A DNA stretch of 64,000 bases. Source: Oryzias latipes. Lineage: Eukaryota; Chordata; Actinopteri; Beloniformes; Adrianichthyidae. Positions 46,101-57,100 of the stretch are shown piece after piece. The position numbers were made by a program, and so were the translations under genes. The stretch spans positions 28,827,818-28,891,817 of the forward strand of contig NC_019875.2 of NCBI RefSeq assembly GCF_002234675.1, read 5' to 3'. The notes below the pieces were generated by a model. That model was not told the origin of the DNA and did not search any database. It worked only from the letters and a program-made list of their open reading frames with translations. How positions within the stretch are numbered: the stretch's first letter is position 1; every line of letters starts with the position of its first letter.

Positions 46101-49100
46101 TTTTATTTGATCCTATTAAAGACATTTTGATAAGAATGACGGTACCGCGAATTAGCCGCAGCGTCAGCTATTTTCTGAAAAGTCCCCCCCCTTTAACTGT
46201 CTCCACCGATCATTCTTGGAGGCTTAATCACATGTCATCAGTCTGACCAATCAGAAGTGGTTAAAGTCTTCACTTCCTTGTTCTGATTCTGCTCATAAAG
46301 TCTCTCAGTTCCAACAAAAATACCAGCTAAAGCTCGTCTTTAGCGGTGTAGCTTTCCACAGAATCCGGTCTCAGACCGTGGAACAAGTGAACAAAACAAT
46401 GAGCTTCATTGTTTTCTCAGAGCTGGCGGGTCTCAGAGCTCAGAGACGCGAGTCTTTCTGCGTTCATTGGCTGTTTGTACTACATCTCCCATGATGCATT
46501 GGGTTAAAATGACAGCGTCTCTGCACACAATGAGTCGTCCTTGTTCAACGTTGTGAAACCGCAACAAACACATCAAACTGATTTTTAAAATCTTTTTACT
46601 TAACTTTTATTACATTTTTTTAAAGAAAAATCAGCAGCAACTTCCAGCTTTTTTTGCCACAATTATCACAAAAATGCATGTGAGATTGCGGGGGGGCTGT
46701 TGATCAACACAGACTATGATTTTCTACTTTTTATTTTGTTTTTGGATGCTGGTGTGCCGCGGGATTTTTGTCAAGGTTAAAGTGTGCCATGGCTCAAAAA
46801 AGGTTGAAAAACACTGGTTTGTCTGACAGTGGATGCATCAGAAAGGGGCGGAGCAGGGAGCTTGTGACATCACAGATACAATCTTTTTTTCCTCTGCTCT
46901 TGCGTGATTTCAATGTTGCTATTTTAAGCTTGATTTTCGTCATATATGTCCTCCATCATCAGAAAAGCGCCACATGTTGAAAACACCATTTTTATGGGAG
47001 TGGGTCTTTTAAAAAAGAGATGAACATCAACGATTCCCACAGCTCTGTCATAACATTTCAAACCACAGTCATAGGAGCACATTAAAATGTGTTTTCTGAG
47101 AATAAAGGAGTGCTAGTCTGCTGTTAGAGTGTTTTCTGAACAAAGACGGAACCAAGTAAACCAACCTGATGCTGGCACTGCTCAGCCTCCAGCTTCTTCT
47201 CTTGACAGACGGCCTTTTCCTCCACTAGGGCAGCTTCACAATCAGCGAGCTGCTGCTCCAGCCGAGCCACACATGCCTGTAATCACAAGGAAACCTGATT
47301 CCTTTCAAATCAGCGAAAAAATGCTCTCCTCTTACTTCTGGCTGGGCGTCAACATACTCTTTTGTAGCTTCGGTGTGGCGCTCTGCATATGTTTAATGCA
47401 TCTTTATCGTCTGCATTAAACAATTTAGCGGAGACAAATAAGAAAAAGGTAAACATAAAATATTCTCATTAATAAAACATTGTGACGGCAACACGGCTCA
47501 AATAGGGGTTCTCCTCTCTGTGCCCATCAATCTAAAGAAAAAGACAGAAAGGTGACAGTTCAAGTCAATCCCTTCTAAAGCAACATGAACTGAATTGTCT
47601 CTTGTCAGTCGATTAGTTTATGTTCTTTTATTGCACCTCTATGAAGGTGCAGAAGAAAATGCTCAGTCAACGTTAAATGCGGACAACAGAATAAGAGTTT
47701 TCAAGTCTCTAATCAGAAAGAAGATAAACTAATGTGTAATCTTTTAGGACCATATATTTGGAATTTAATGACCCATACTTCTGTTTTATTGCCGACCTCA
47801 TCTGTGGGATGATAAACATTTAAGCGCCCTCGTGTTAAAACAGAAAACACACTCAGTGCGATCAAATCAAATCTCCTTTTCTCCAGAAAATCCCTTCTGG
47901 GTCTAAAAACAGAGCTCTGTTTTTTGGTTTTAAACATCACAGAACATGGCGTTTTCTTGGTCAGCTGTTACACGGAGCTGTGCGGAGGTCGTTTAGGCCG
48001 TCATACCTTGAGTGCGGCATTACTGGCGAGGAGGTCGTTGTTGTCGGCCGTGACTTTGTCGGCTTTTCGCTTCGCGGTTTCATTGGCGGCGTTTTGGTCG
48101 TTTTTTGCTTTCTGTAACCTCACTGTCAGGTCTGCAATTTCACTTGGGAGGGAAAAAAAATATTAAAATTGACGGCGTCTGTCTCACATCTTCACAGAAG
48201 TTTATTTGCATTCAAGACCCACTCCGCAGAAAAGGGTATTTTTTTAACATGTTCTTGTGGTATTTTTATGATGATGAAGGACATTTATGCAGAAAATTAA
48301 GCTCAAAATGGAATTTCTGAGTATTTCGTTTTTCAAATTGGTGTGACAAAATGCTGTTAAAAGAACAAAAAAACGTATTAGTGACGTACAAACTACGCCG
48401 GTCGGGGGTGCTGCGCTCCATTCTGATGCATCCTCTTGCAGACAAATAGAATCTGGAGGGCTGGACGGCTCCGATACAGCTCGACATTTTGTTGCACCGC
48501 TAATGTTAGGTTGATCGGTGAGAGGGGCTAGCATGTAAACAGAGAGCTCTCGCCAACGGGGAGGGGCATTGAGGACGGGGATGCTCCCCACCCACAACTG
48601 AGAGGTGAATTTCTAATGAACTCCTGCTGCTCTGCAGAAACGATGCTTCAGGAAGTGACACAGGTTTTTAAGATTTTGGCGAAAAACGGCATAATCCCAA
48701 GGAAAAGACCAGTGGGAACGCTTTAAAAAGAAATGAAAGGATGATCGGAGTGGGTCTTTCCAGAGGAGGAGTGACTGAGAAGCAACCTTTTCAGCAAGTC
48801 GACGTGAGCTAGCAGCTTGTCTTTCTCATTGGTCGTCTTCTCCTTCTGCTGTCGCCTGGAGTCTCTCTCCGTCCGAGCTTTGGCCAGCTGCTCCTCCTGA
48901 AACAAATGGGATTCCATCTCAGTCCAGGATTTTGTCCATCTCAGCGTTAAGCCTTTTGCCGTCAAATACCTTTTCCTTGAGTTGTGCGTAGCATTTCTCG
49001 ACGGCTGCTTCGAACCTCTCAGCTCTCCGTTTCTGGGCTCGTGTCGCCTTCTTGAGATATTCTCTGTCCTTTGATGCTTTCTCACCGAGCGAGTTGATGG

Positions 49101-50255
49101 AAGCTCTCAGGTCATTTATCAACAGCTTCTGTTCTACTACGGTTCTCTCCAAAATCTGAAGAAGAAGAAAAGAAAAAAAGAAGCCTCAAAACCCCACAAT
49201 TATTGGACACAAATACAGCCAAACGTTCACAGAAGTGGAGATTTGTACCTGCAGCTGCGAGGTCAGACGGCGGTTTTCGGCTTCCTTGGCGCGCAGCTGC
49301 GCCTGCAGGTGAGCTTGAGCTGCATCTGCAGACTTTGTGACCTGGACCACACTTTTTATTTCCTCCTGTTGAGACGGGAACTTGAAATGAAAGTGATTCT
49401 GTCCTGAGCTGGAAAAAGGCCCGCTGAGCTCACCTGCTTCTCCCTCCGCAGACTCATCAGTTCCTCCACCCTCTTCTCCATCTCGCTCAGATCTTTCTTC
49501 AAGCGCTAAAACCAACAAAATAAAACCATTTCTCAGAGTAAACATTTTGCGCCATAAAATGCATCCTAACCACTTTACCTGGTTTTTCAACTTTATTGGT
49601 TACAATTGAAGAAAATAATAACCTCATTGTCACTTTCAGCCTGAGTCATCTTCTTCGTCAAATTGTCCATCTGCTGTTCTGCATCAATTCTGTGAGCCTT
49701 TAGAGGGGGAAAAAAACAGTCTTAGTGAAAATCCTGAAAAGTAGCTGAACATTTTCAATAACCGTAATTTTGCTCCCAACCTCAGTGGCTTGCAGACGCT
49801 TCAGCTTTTGTCGCAGCGACTTGTTCATTTGTCTGAAATCTTCCAGCTTCTCCAGCAGAAGTCCTCTCTGTCTCGCCATTCGGCGCCTGGTGGAAGATTC
49901 TGGACCCTGGAGGAACGGAGACCATCGGCGGTGCAGAGAAAGAGGATTTTTCAAACTAAAGTCAAACGGTTGGTGAAGAGGCAGAAACTGCAGGAAAACC
50001 CACCACAAATCCGTCTTCCTCTGCGTGTCTGAAGGAAACCAGCTGTACTGCTGCAGAATTAGCAGCTGCTTCTGCTTCAATCAGTAGTTTCAGGAAGGAA
50101 GTCTTTCCATCAGAACTACAGAGGAGACGGGAACAACATCCACTGAGTTACAAGACAGTGCTGCTGACTTTATTTGTTTACAATAAACCCTTACCAGCTG
50201 GTCTGGGGCTCTGCTTCCGCCTGGAGACGCCGGCTCGCAGTCCTCGCTGCCTCAT
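43127..50255 (-). CDS. odf2l: ODF2-like coiled-coil centriolar protein, 15 coding exons
   Basis: ODF2-family coiled coils sit on centrioles and basal bodies. Exons: 50,255-50,195; 49,899-49,781; 49,697-49,623; 49,505-49,434; 49,365-49,249; 49,155-48,970; 48,896-48,787; 48,142-48,007; 47,276-47,166; 45,637-45,533; 45,268-45,110; 43,978-43,878; 43,807-43,645; 43,518-43,393; 43,300-43,127. All fit GT-AG in phase, 604 residues (human ODF2L about 636). It is coiled coil almost throughout. HLQAQLRAKEAENRRL, REYLKKATRAQKRRAE and ESHKRSIQNYVDFLKNSY mark the family. LLECQESLLHLEKNCSDKS and KTMFDEG match ODF2L more than ODF2, and synteny with bcl10 agrees. Its N-terminus is shorter than human ODF2L; the first exon (MRQRGLRAGVSRRK) has no obvious match, so translation might begin at the Met of MARQRGLLLEKL. 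Confidence 0.88.
44620..44890 (+). repeat. Dispersed repeat family B, copy 2 (odf2l intron)
   Basis: Same order of words as copy 1 at 3,690: CACTGCCTGAGTGGCTGCTA, TGCAACAAATTC, an A run, GGCTTTTCTATTAGTTTTAT, CTCCATAGCAACC, CCTGGGGGGACAAACAAGT, ATTTAGAAG. It is shorter than copies 1 and 3. Confidence 0.65.
44793..44806 (+). promoter_or_regulatory. Full-consensus X-box inside family B repeat, odf2l intron
   Basis: ATCTCCATAGCAAC fits RYYNYYATRRNRAC at all 14 positions. It is in an intron of a centriolar gene but comes from a repeat; whether any RFX protein uses it is unknown. Confidence 0.4.
45940..46816. mobile_element. Non-autonomous hAT element with intact 8-bp target duplication
   Basis: The ends CAGTGTTTTCCAACC and GGTTGAAAAACACTG form terminal inverted repeats. 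GTTTGTCT flanks the element on both sides (45,932-45,939 and 46,817-46,824), the 8-bp duplication typical of hAT. No transposase frame was found in the 877 bp. The host repeat (family A) shows the single GTTTGTCT in copies at 36,511 and near 60,275, which confirms the insertion. Confidence 0.9.
46479..46499 (+). promoter_or_regulatory. ZNF143/THAP11-type motif inside the hAT element
   Basis: ACTACATCTCCCATGATGCA closely resembles the known ACTACAATTCCCA...ATGC site bound by ZNF143 (SBS2). It lies inside the transposon insert, in an odf2l intron. Confidence 0.4.
48214..48759 (-). mobile_element. Family A repeat copy, near full length
   Basis: Both ends are visible: AAGACCCACTCCGC at the left and CGGAGTGGGTCTTT at the right. 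Inside are TTTATGATGATGAAGGACAT, GGAATTTCTGAGTATTTCG and GCACCGCTAATGTTAGGTT. At about 545 bp it gives the likely size of an uninterrupted element. It lies in the odf2l intron between exons 8 and 7. Confidence 0.8.
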
Positions 50256-51151
50256 GGTTGCTGTCAAGATCACCGCGACTCAAAGTCAGATCCTCCCCGG
50301 CGGAGCTCAACCCGACCGGGGGAGCGAGGGGCTCGACCTCCGGGGACATCCCTCTCACTGACAAACAGCGTGTAGAAGTAAAGCAAAAGATTAAAGGGCA
50401 GGGATGCCCAGTTTAACCTAGTCTGTTTTAGTTTAGCCATTGAATTCTTTATGGATTCATGTTTACTATACAATTACCGATGAAGCCCATTGAAACGACT
50501 ATTGTTGTAATATCGGGCTATATAAATAAAAAAGGTTAAGAGTTTAAAACCTAAACGAAGCTGAGTGATGCTACGGCTAGCTAAACAATCCGATAGTAGC
50601 TAGCTAAACAAGCGGACTCCATAGCAACAGACAAGAGGTCAAATGGTTGTTTAATAAATTAAACCAACCGCGTTTAAAAAATGTATTTTTTTTCTTTTTT
50701 ATAAATGAAAAAGCTTTAGTAATAATAAATAATTTTACAAACCTACCTATATTTGCGAGACTAAGTACACGGTCATTACTCCCGGTTTGGCTTTGTGTTT
50801 GTACAACTTACACCCCCCCCCACGACACGCCTTCTTGACGTTCGAACCTGATTGGTAGGTTTTGAAGTGACGCAATGACGTCCCCTTACTCTTCTACTGC
50901 TGATTGGTTCTTCAAACCGAGAGAAGGCGGGTCTAAATTTAAATGGAGTTTTGATCAGCCAATGAGAACGCAAGTAGGGCTAAAACCATAGAAACGACAC
51001 GGAAGTTTGTTGCTCCAGTGTGTTTCAGGCAACCGTCCGTAAATACGAAGAACATTTTATCCTTATATGTTTAGCTCAAACTATATCGTATTTGACCGTC
51101 TACACGGAGGAAATCTGACGGAGTTTCAGCTGCAGTATTTCGTGACGGAAA
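50256..51151. promoter_or_regulatory. Shared odf2l/ift22 head-to-head promoter region
   Basis: The start codons of odf2l and ift22 are 896 bp apart on opposite strands. Three CCAAT boxes occur in both orientations (ATTGG at 50,851 and 50,903; CCAAT at 50,959), together with two X-box-like sites. No TATA box or other gene is seen. CCAAT plus X-box without TATA is common at ciliary promoters. Confidence 0.6.
50615..50628 (+). promoter_or_regulatory. X-box-like site between odf2l and ift22
   Basis: GACTCCATAGCAAC matches RYYNYYATRRNRAC at 13 of 14 positions, with a perfect AGCAAC half site. It is about 360 bp upstream of the odf2l ATG. A second, weaker site, AAAACCATAGAAAC (50,983-50,996; right half perfect), lies about 155 bp upstream of the ift22 ATG. 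Confidence 0.5.
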
Positions 51152-51658
51152 ATGTTCAAGGCAAAAATACTCATTATCGGTCCAAAAGAGGTCAGTGAAT
51201 GCTGATGCTCTGTGTGCTGTCTCCACAATAATTGACAATCTATTTGATTTCAAATCGTTTTTGTTGTAAGTAACTTTGTTTGATGTCATAATAACAGCTG
51301 AACAAAACGCTGAACAAGCCATGGTCTGCAAAATAATGTTAATCTTCCTCTTAGCAAATAGTAGACTTGAAGTTTATTTAAAATATACTTGAGTATAGGT
51401 ACAAGTACAGCTAATAAATATACTATAGACTGTGTACATATAGTGTAGGAAGTATATCAACTAAGTACTTATTCTGACTTAATTGGAGAATTTTGCAATA
51501 TATAAATGATGTATAAACAGTAAACATTACGTATACTGCCTCACTTTTAGTTTTGACTAACAATACTTGTACACTTAAATAGACTACTTTTTGCTAAGGG
51601 TCAAGGGACACCCACACACACACACACCCACACACACACACACACACCCACACACACA

Positions 51659-51738
<80 letters not shown>

Positions 51739-52612
51739 ATGATTAAAGAGACTTGTTTTCTTTCAGAGTGGGAAAACCACTTTGGCAAATTTTCTTTCCA
51801 ACACAACAGAAAACCTTTACGGCGAGTACAGACCCACTCAGGGAGTCAGGTAAGAACTTTCTGAAGTTTTCCAGAGAAAGAAAAAAAATCACGACACAGA
51901 TTTTAGCTAAATATGTCTAGAAATATGAGTTTCCTAAAATAAAATGAAAAAAAAAAAACACTTCTTTCTGCTGTTTCCAGGATACTGGAATTTGAATCCC
52001 AGCTGGAAAGCCGTGGTGACAAAACATGTGAGGTTGAACTCTGGGACTGTTCAGGGGATTTCAGGTGAGCTGTTTTGCTCAACTTTAAGAGGCCTTTAGA
52101 TAGATCTTTTAGTAAATGCCATCTTCATTCTTTCCATCTTGAAGTATTAGCAGTATTTTTTTTTCTTTCAATGTAGGTTTGAGTCGTGCTGGCCTGCACT
52201 CATGAAAGACTGCAGCGGTGTGGTGATCACCTTCAATCCTGACGTTCCATCTCATCTCAAAGAAATCGAGACTTGGCACTCAGTGTTCGTCTCCTCCCAG
52301 GGTTTGCAGGACGCTCAGAGTTTACTCATAGCACACCATAAGCCGGGCAGTGAAGCAGAAAAGGGACGGCTGCCTTTAGGTAACGTTGCTGAAGGCCTTC
52401 AGAAACCATCGTGTGACGTACAGTGACATAATAGAGCTAACAGAGTCGCTCTTGTTGACGCAGCATCAAATCTGGGAAAACTGCAGCTGATTCACTCCAA
52501 CCTAGAAGAGGAACCAGAAGATGTGAGGGCGGCTTTCTGCAGATACCTGGGAGATGTTGTGAGGGCAATATCGGAAAGTCGGGAACGCGAGGAGATGTCC
52601 ATCATTTCATAG
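51152..52612 (+). CDS. ift22: Intraflagellar transport 22 (RABL5), 5 exons
   Basis: IFT22 is a Rab-like small GTPase of the IFT-B complex, which carries cargo along cilia. Exons: 51,152-51,190; 51,767-51,849; 51,981-52,064; 52,177-52,379; 52,464-52,612, all GT-AG and in frame. The product is 185 residues, the same as human IFT22. The P-loop GPKESGKT (residues 10-17) is split by intron 1. Then come YRPTQGVRILEFES, the switch-like ELWDCSGDF (about 60-68), FESCWPALMKDCSGVV, LIAHHKPGSEAEKG in place of a Ras-type NKxD, and SESREREEMSII at the end. The Gln of the usual DxxGQ is absent, as is known for RABL5. Poly(A) signal AATAAA lies at 52,709-52,714. Confidence 0.97.
51609..51736 (+). repeat. CA dinucleotide microsatellite
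   Basis: About 128 bp of CA units with scattered CCA and TA interruptions in the left half. It ends 30 bp before the ift22 exon 2, so it occupies the region where the branch point and polypyrimidine tract begin. Confidence 0.97.
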
Positions 52613-52708
52613 CAGAAACATTAAACAACATGACGTATTTTAAAAACGTACCTTTTTGATCTTTGCTGTACAGTATGCATCATATATATCACTGCCAATA
52701 GGTTACCC

Positions 52709-52714
52709 AATAAA
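52709..52714 (+). terminator. ift22: ift22 poly(A) signal AATAAA
   Basis: AATAAA 97 bp after the ift22 stop, preceded by no other signal. It implies a short 3' UTR. Confidence 0.6.
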
Positions 52715-53860
52715 ATGTTTAAAGTCTTCAGTTGGCGTTTTCTCTGACAGTTGTGTTGATTTTCACATGTGCCTCTTTTAAATATCTTCTTTTGCTTTAC
52801 CAAAGTAAAACAAAATCAGCTTTTAATTTGCTATGATCATGTTTCTGAAAGTGCTTTGAATTTTGTTCTTAGAAACAACCTCACAAATAAATCTGTTGGA
52901 AAATAAAGACCACAAAACAACAACCAAAAATGTTTTATAGACTTTCAAAAATTCATCTTCTTTTTAAGTTGGAGTATTTTACATTGCAGACAAATTCATT
53001 TTGTTTGTTTTAACTCCACGTTCAGATAAGCATCAGCATTTGGAGGTAAACTGTCAAATGTTGACATTTTAATGTTCCGTTCTTTGACTATTTTCAGGAA
53101 TAATGTTTGAAGTTGATAAAAGTGAGGTGAGTGAAATGTTGAGGGTGGCGGTTCATGTTTGTGCACGTCGCTCTGTGGATGACTGAATCATTAGTCACAG
53201 GCCTCTGACTCACCATGCAGCAGCCCTCATAACCAAAAAGGGAAAGTTCATTTCTACACTTCTGACCCTGAGAAAGTGACTTTACTGTACGGGCCGAATA
53301 CTTTACCGCTGCCTGTCACTTTGCACACATCCTCACTTTCATCGCCTCCCAGTGTGAAGCTTTCCGCAAAAACAACTGCTGAATAAATTCCGGATAATCT
53401 CTGCTGGATTGAAACTTTCCTCTGTCTGCTACAAGTTCATCTTTCCCAGACTTTCATAAGCTTGATATCTGATGCATTTTTATTTACAAAGCTGAGCATT
53501 CTAGGGAATAAGGCAACAACTCCCGCCTTATTGAAAATTGTATCCAGGTAAGCCGCAAAAAGAGGTATTCGAAAAATAAGAAAAAACATACAATAACATC
53601 ACTAGAAAGTAGTAAATTACCAGTCCATTCAAAAATTGTATCAAAATCAAGGAGTTCCACACAAACAAGAAGGGAAAAAGGGCTAAATGAGATAATTAGA
53701 ATGACTTCAAATTGAATAATAAACTGCCAAATTAAATTTTACTTACTAGTTATAACCAATTAATTTATATTTTTAACCTAATTGTAGTTCATTTTGATGG
53801 CAGTGACAAAAACTAGTGTCATAAGTTGAAATGAGTCATTTTAGAACAAAATGCGGTCTT
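52715..53860. other. Intergenic, no gene seen
   Basis: AT-rich. A less AT-rich patch at about 53,150-53,420 has no frame or recognised repeat and might be conserved non-coding DNA. Confidence 0.5.
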
Positions 53861-53861
53861 A

Positions 53862-54142
53862 GGGCGGCCGTGGTGCAGCGGTAGGGCGGTCGACCCATGA
53901 TCGTTAGATTGCAGGTTCAATTCCCGCCTTGCACTCCCATGTGTCAAAGTGTCCTTGGGCAAGACACTGAACCCCACCTTGCCTCTGGTGGGAGGTTGGC
54001 GCCAGTGTTCGGCAGCGGAGCCGCCATCAGTGTGTGAATGTGTGTGTGTGTGCATGGGTGAATGGGACTGTGACTGTAAAGCGCTTTGGGCCTTCATAAG
54101 AGGGTAGAAAGCGCTATATAAGTACACGCCATTTACCATTTA
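53862..54142 (+). mobile_element. tRNA-derived SINE with LINE-like tail
   Basis: The head has RNA polymerase III boxes: an A-box-like TGGTGCAGCGGTA (53,871-53,883) and a B box GGTTCAATTCC (53,914-53,924). The body has AAGTGTCCTTGGGCAAGACA, and the tail has GTAAAGCGCTTTGGG and AGAAAGCGCTATATAAGT, as shared by fish L2-type LINEs and their SINEs. It appears almost full length, with only light divergence from what I recall of the consensus. Confidence 0.85.
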
Positions 54143-57100
54143 ATAAATCCACATAGAATCTAAAACTAGCATTTATTTTTGCAACATTTTTGTTTCTAAA
54201 ATAATGTCAATGACAGTCAGACTGACATGTCAACATTTATTTAACTTTAAACCAACATCCTTAAAATTGAATCTAAAGTTACTGGGAATTTTGAGGTTCT
54301 TTGTGTCTTAAGTCAAGTTTTTCTGTTGTCAGGAGTTTAGAGTAAACTGATTTTGAGTCATTTTGATTTCCATTATTTCTAGATCCTAGCTCTTAATGAG
54401 ACAAAGTTTTCAAATTTTGTGATTTTTGAAAAAAGCTTGCAAAGGTGTAGAGCAAAGAGAAATTCAAACCTTTAAAAGGTTTTAAACGTTTGAAACAATC
54501 AATCATCTTGCATTCTTTGAAAGAGCTTTAAATATTATTAAAGGTTTTAAACAGTGAAGCAAATTTTAAATGGGATTTTGAGTCTTGAAGCTTTAACATT
54601 TGCAAATTCTAAGGAAATTTACACTGAAATGCTTTAGTTTTTCCTTCAAATCACCAGGGGGCGCTATTCAATATTTAATGGTGAGGGACAGAAAACTAAG
54701 TGAAGAATATTATTTTTATTTTATTTAACCTTTATGAATCCAGAAAATACAACAATAAAACAATTACCATATTATTTGAAGACCTTTTTCAGGAAACATC
54801 AGCAATAAACATAAGAAATAACAGAAATCATTAAACATCCATTTCAGCAGCATTTTTCTTTAAAATGATCATTAAGTTTCCTTAAAAACTGCTTTTGAAA
54901 ATAATCTACCCTTTTTAACCAAACAACATAATAATCTGATAAAACACAAGCAAACAGTGGTGTTTTTTTAAAGTCATTGTATAAAAAAATGTATTAAATA
55001 AAAATAGTTGGTGCAACTTTTCTTAACTTTTAAGAATAGAATAAAATGAATATGCAAAAAACATGGGATTACCTCTAAAATATGTCTGACAGAGAAACAT
55101 GATGAACTAAGAACAGTTTTTTTGTGAAAACGGTTGTAGGTAAACACGCGTTCATTCCCTCTCCTGAAGCTCAAACAACAGTGATGTATTCTGGAGCATG
55201 AAAAATAATAAATGCATCATTCAGAGATGATGACAAAAGGCTCCTCTGCCCAGGTCCGGCATAAGAAAATGGGATAAAGCAAATGACATCAGTGCTTTAT
55301 CATTGGCAGTAAACACAAACACACACGTCTGAGCCTTCAAGCCACAGATAAGGACTTTGCTGGTGAAGTCATTTGTTTTCATCTCAAATGTAGATTATTT
55401 TTTACATCTGAGACACCAGACTGTGTCATTGCCTGACTCTTCTCCTGGTCATAATTGTGTATTCTTGCATTTCTTTCTTATCCTTTTTTTGTCTGAAAAT
55501 GAGGAGAACAGACTTCAGCTTCAAATTGACGTGAACATTTATGTCGACTTTAAAGATTTTATCCGTAAACTGAACACGAATTTCGTGAAAGCAAGAGCTG
55601 AATAACTGTGAGTGACACAATTCTGTCTCTGATGTTCTTGTTATATTCAGAGGAAAAAGTCTTTCTTGTTGTGTCAAAGGTCATTGAACAGCCAACTGGA
55701 CTGAGATGTGCTAGAATGATCCTACAAAGCTACGAAGAAGCAAAAACCGCAAAATTCCATGTTTATTAACTTTATTTATATTTTTGTGGCCCTTTATTTA
55801 TAAAATACAGCTTTTCAATATTTTTAAATGATGAAATAGAGCAGTGTTTTATATATATATACATAGAACAATTTTAACTTATGTGACTTTTAAAAGAAGG
55901 ACACACAAGTTCCTTTCAAACTAAAATACACAGATCCTCCAGTTGAACTAAAACTACATGAAAGTCCAACGTGATATTTTCTATCATGATGACTTTGATG
56001 CACCTACTTCCTTTTTCTTTTCTTTTAACTATCAAATATATTGTTGAATCTTTTTTTTTAATCTGTACATGTAAATGCAATCATATATTTTGCCTCTGAA
56101 AAGCAACAGGACCCTGTTGTGCAGCAAAACATCAGAATATGTGCTTTGAGATTATCCTAATAGGAAACCATTTGGACAGTAGATTCATACTTTTACCAAT
56201 TCTTAAATGATTGATTAGTTTATTGCAAACTTTTTTGAAAAACAAGCAAAAAAACCAACAAAAAAAAATACATATATTTATCAAAATCAAGTCAAATAGA
56301 TCCTTTTGCTTTGTTATCTTTAAATATAGATGACAAAATCGAATTAACCAAAATAAATGAACCGAGTGATCATTTATTTAAATTGTTAGGATTGTTTTTC
56401 AAAGCCAAACAACCACAAAGGAGGAATAACAAAGCCTGATGACCCCTGACTTAAACAGATATGTGGTTGTTTTCTCCAGGTTTATTGTTTGTATGTTTTT
56501 TACACTCTGTTAAGGCAATATGAAGAGGAAATATTTCTATCTTAGAAACTTAAAGTCTCTTTTAACAAAAACAGCATTTGATAGAAACTGTTCAGAAACT
56601 CTAAAGACTTTATTTCACCTGTTGGAGCTTGAAAATCCATCCTCCTGACAGCAGATTATAGAAGGAATACAGTTGCAAAAATGCCTTTGAAGCTCAGTTA
56701 CACCATTTTTTGACTTGGACATCCAGAGGTTTTTTTTGTGTTTTTTTTATTTTTTTAATGAAATGCAGTTTGGAAATAAAAATTCATCCCCATTACCTTG
56801 TCGAGCCCATGGAAATAATATGTAAATTTATGTTTGCCTGAAATCAGAAGCACACAGTGCTTTGGTATATCCGTATTTCATGCATGCAGCATCTGCTTTA
56901 ACTTACCTGGCTCCAGAGCGCCTGGCAACATGCAGAAAACAGGAAAACAGGTTTGGACCTCACGTTGGTGCTAGAACCTTTTCTGAGAAGGTGCAAAACT
57001 GGAGACTAAACATCTGAATGTTTATTTATTAACTTAAACAACATTTAGGAAGTGTGGGATCTGGTTTAAATCCTGAAACTCTGGTGTCTTTATTTCTTCT

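Larger units (their letters stand above)
45672..47009 (+). mobile_element. Family A repeat copy, split by an hAT insert
   Basis: Starts AAAGACCGACTCCAATCATT and ends GGGAGTGGGTCTTT, an imperfect inverted repeat (about 14 bp) that suggests a non-autonomous DNA transposon. Near 45,845 it has a short frame MASFISSIQSSSLDPDSSSD, related to frames in other copies. The middle 877 bp is a separate hAT element. The whole lies in the odf2l intron between exons 10 and 9. Confidence 0.75.

Noticed and set aside
43127-50255. Calling the coiled-coil gene odf2 (odf2a/odf2b)
   Set aside because: Several blocks match ODF2, but the ECQESL and KTMF segments and the bcl10 neighbourhood favour odf2l. A phylogeny would settle it.
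51594-51806. 70-residue Cys/Val repeat frame on the minus strand
   Set aside because: It is the CA microsatellite translated, opposite ift22 exon 2.
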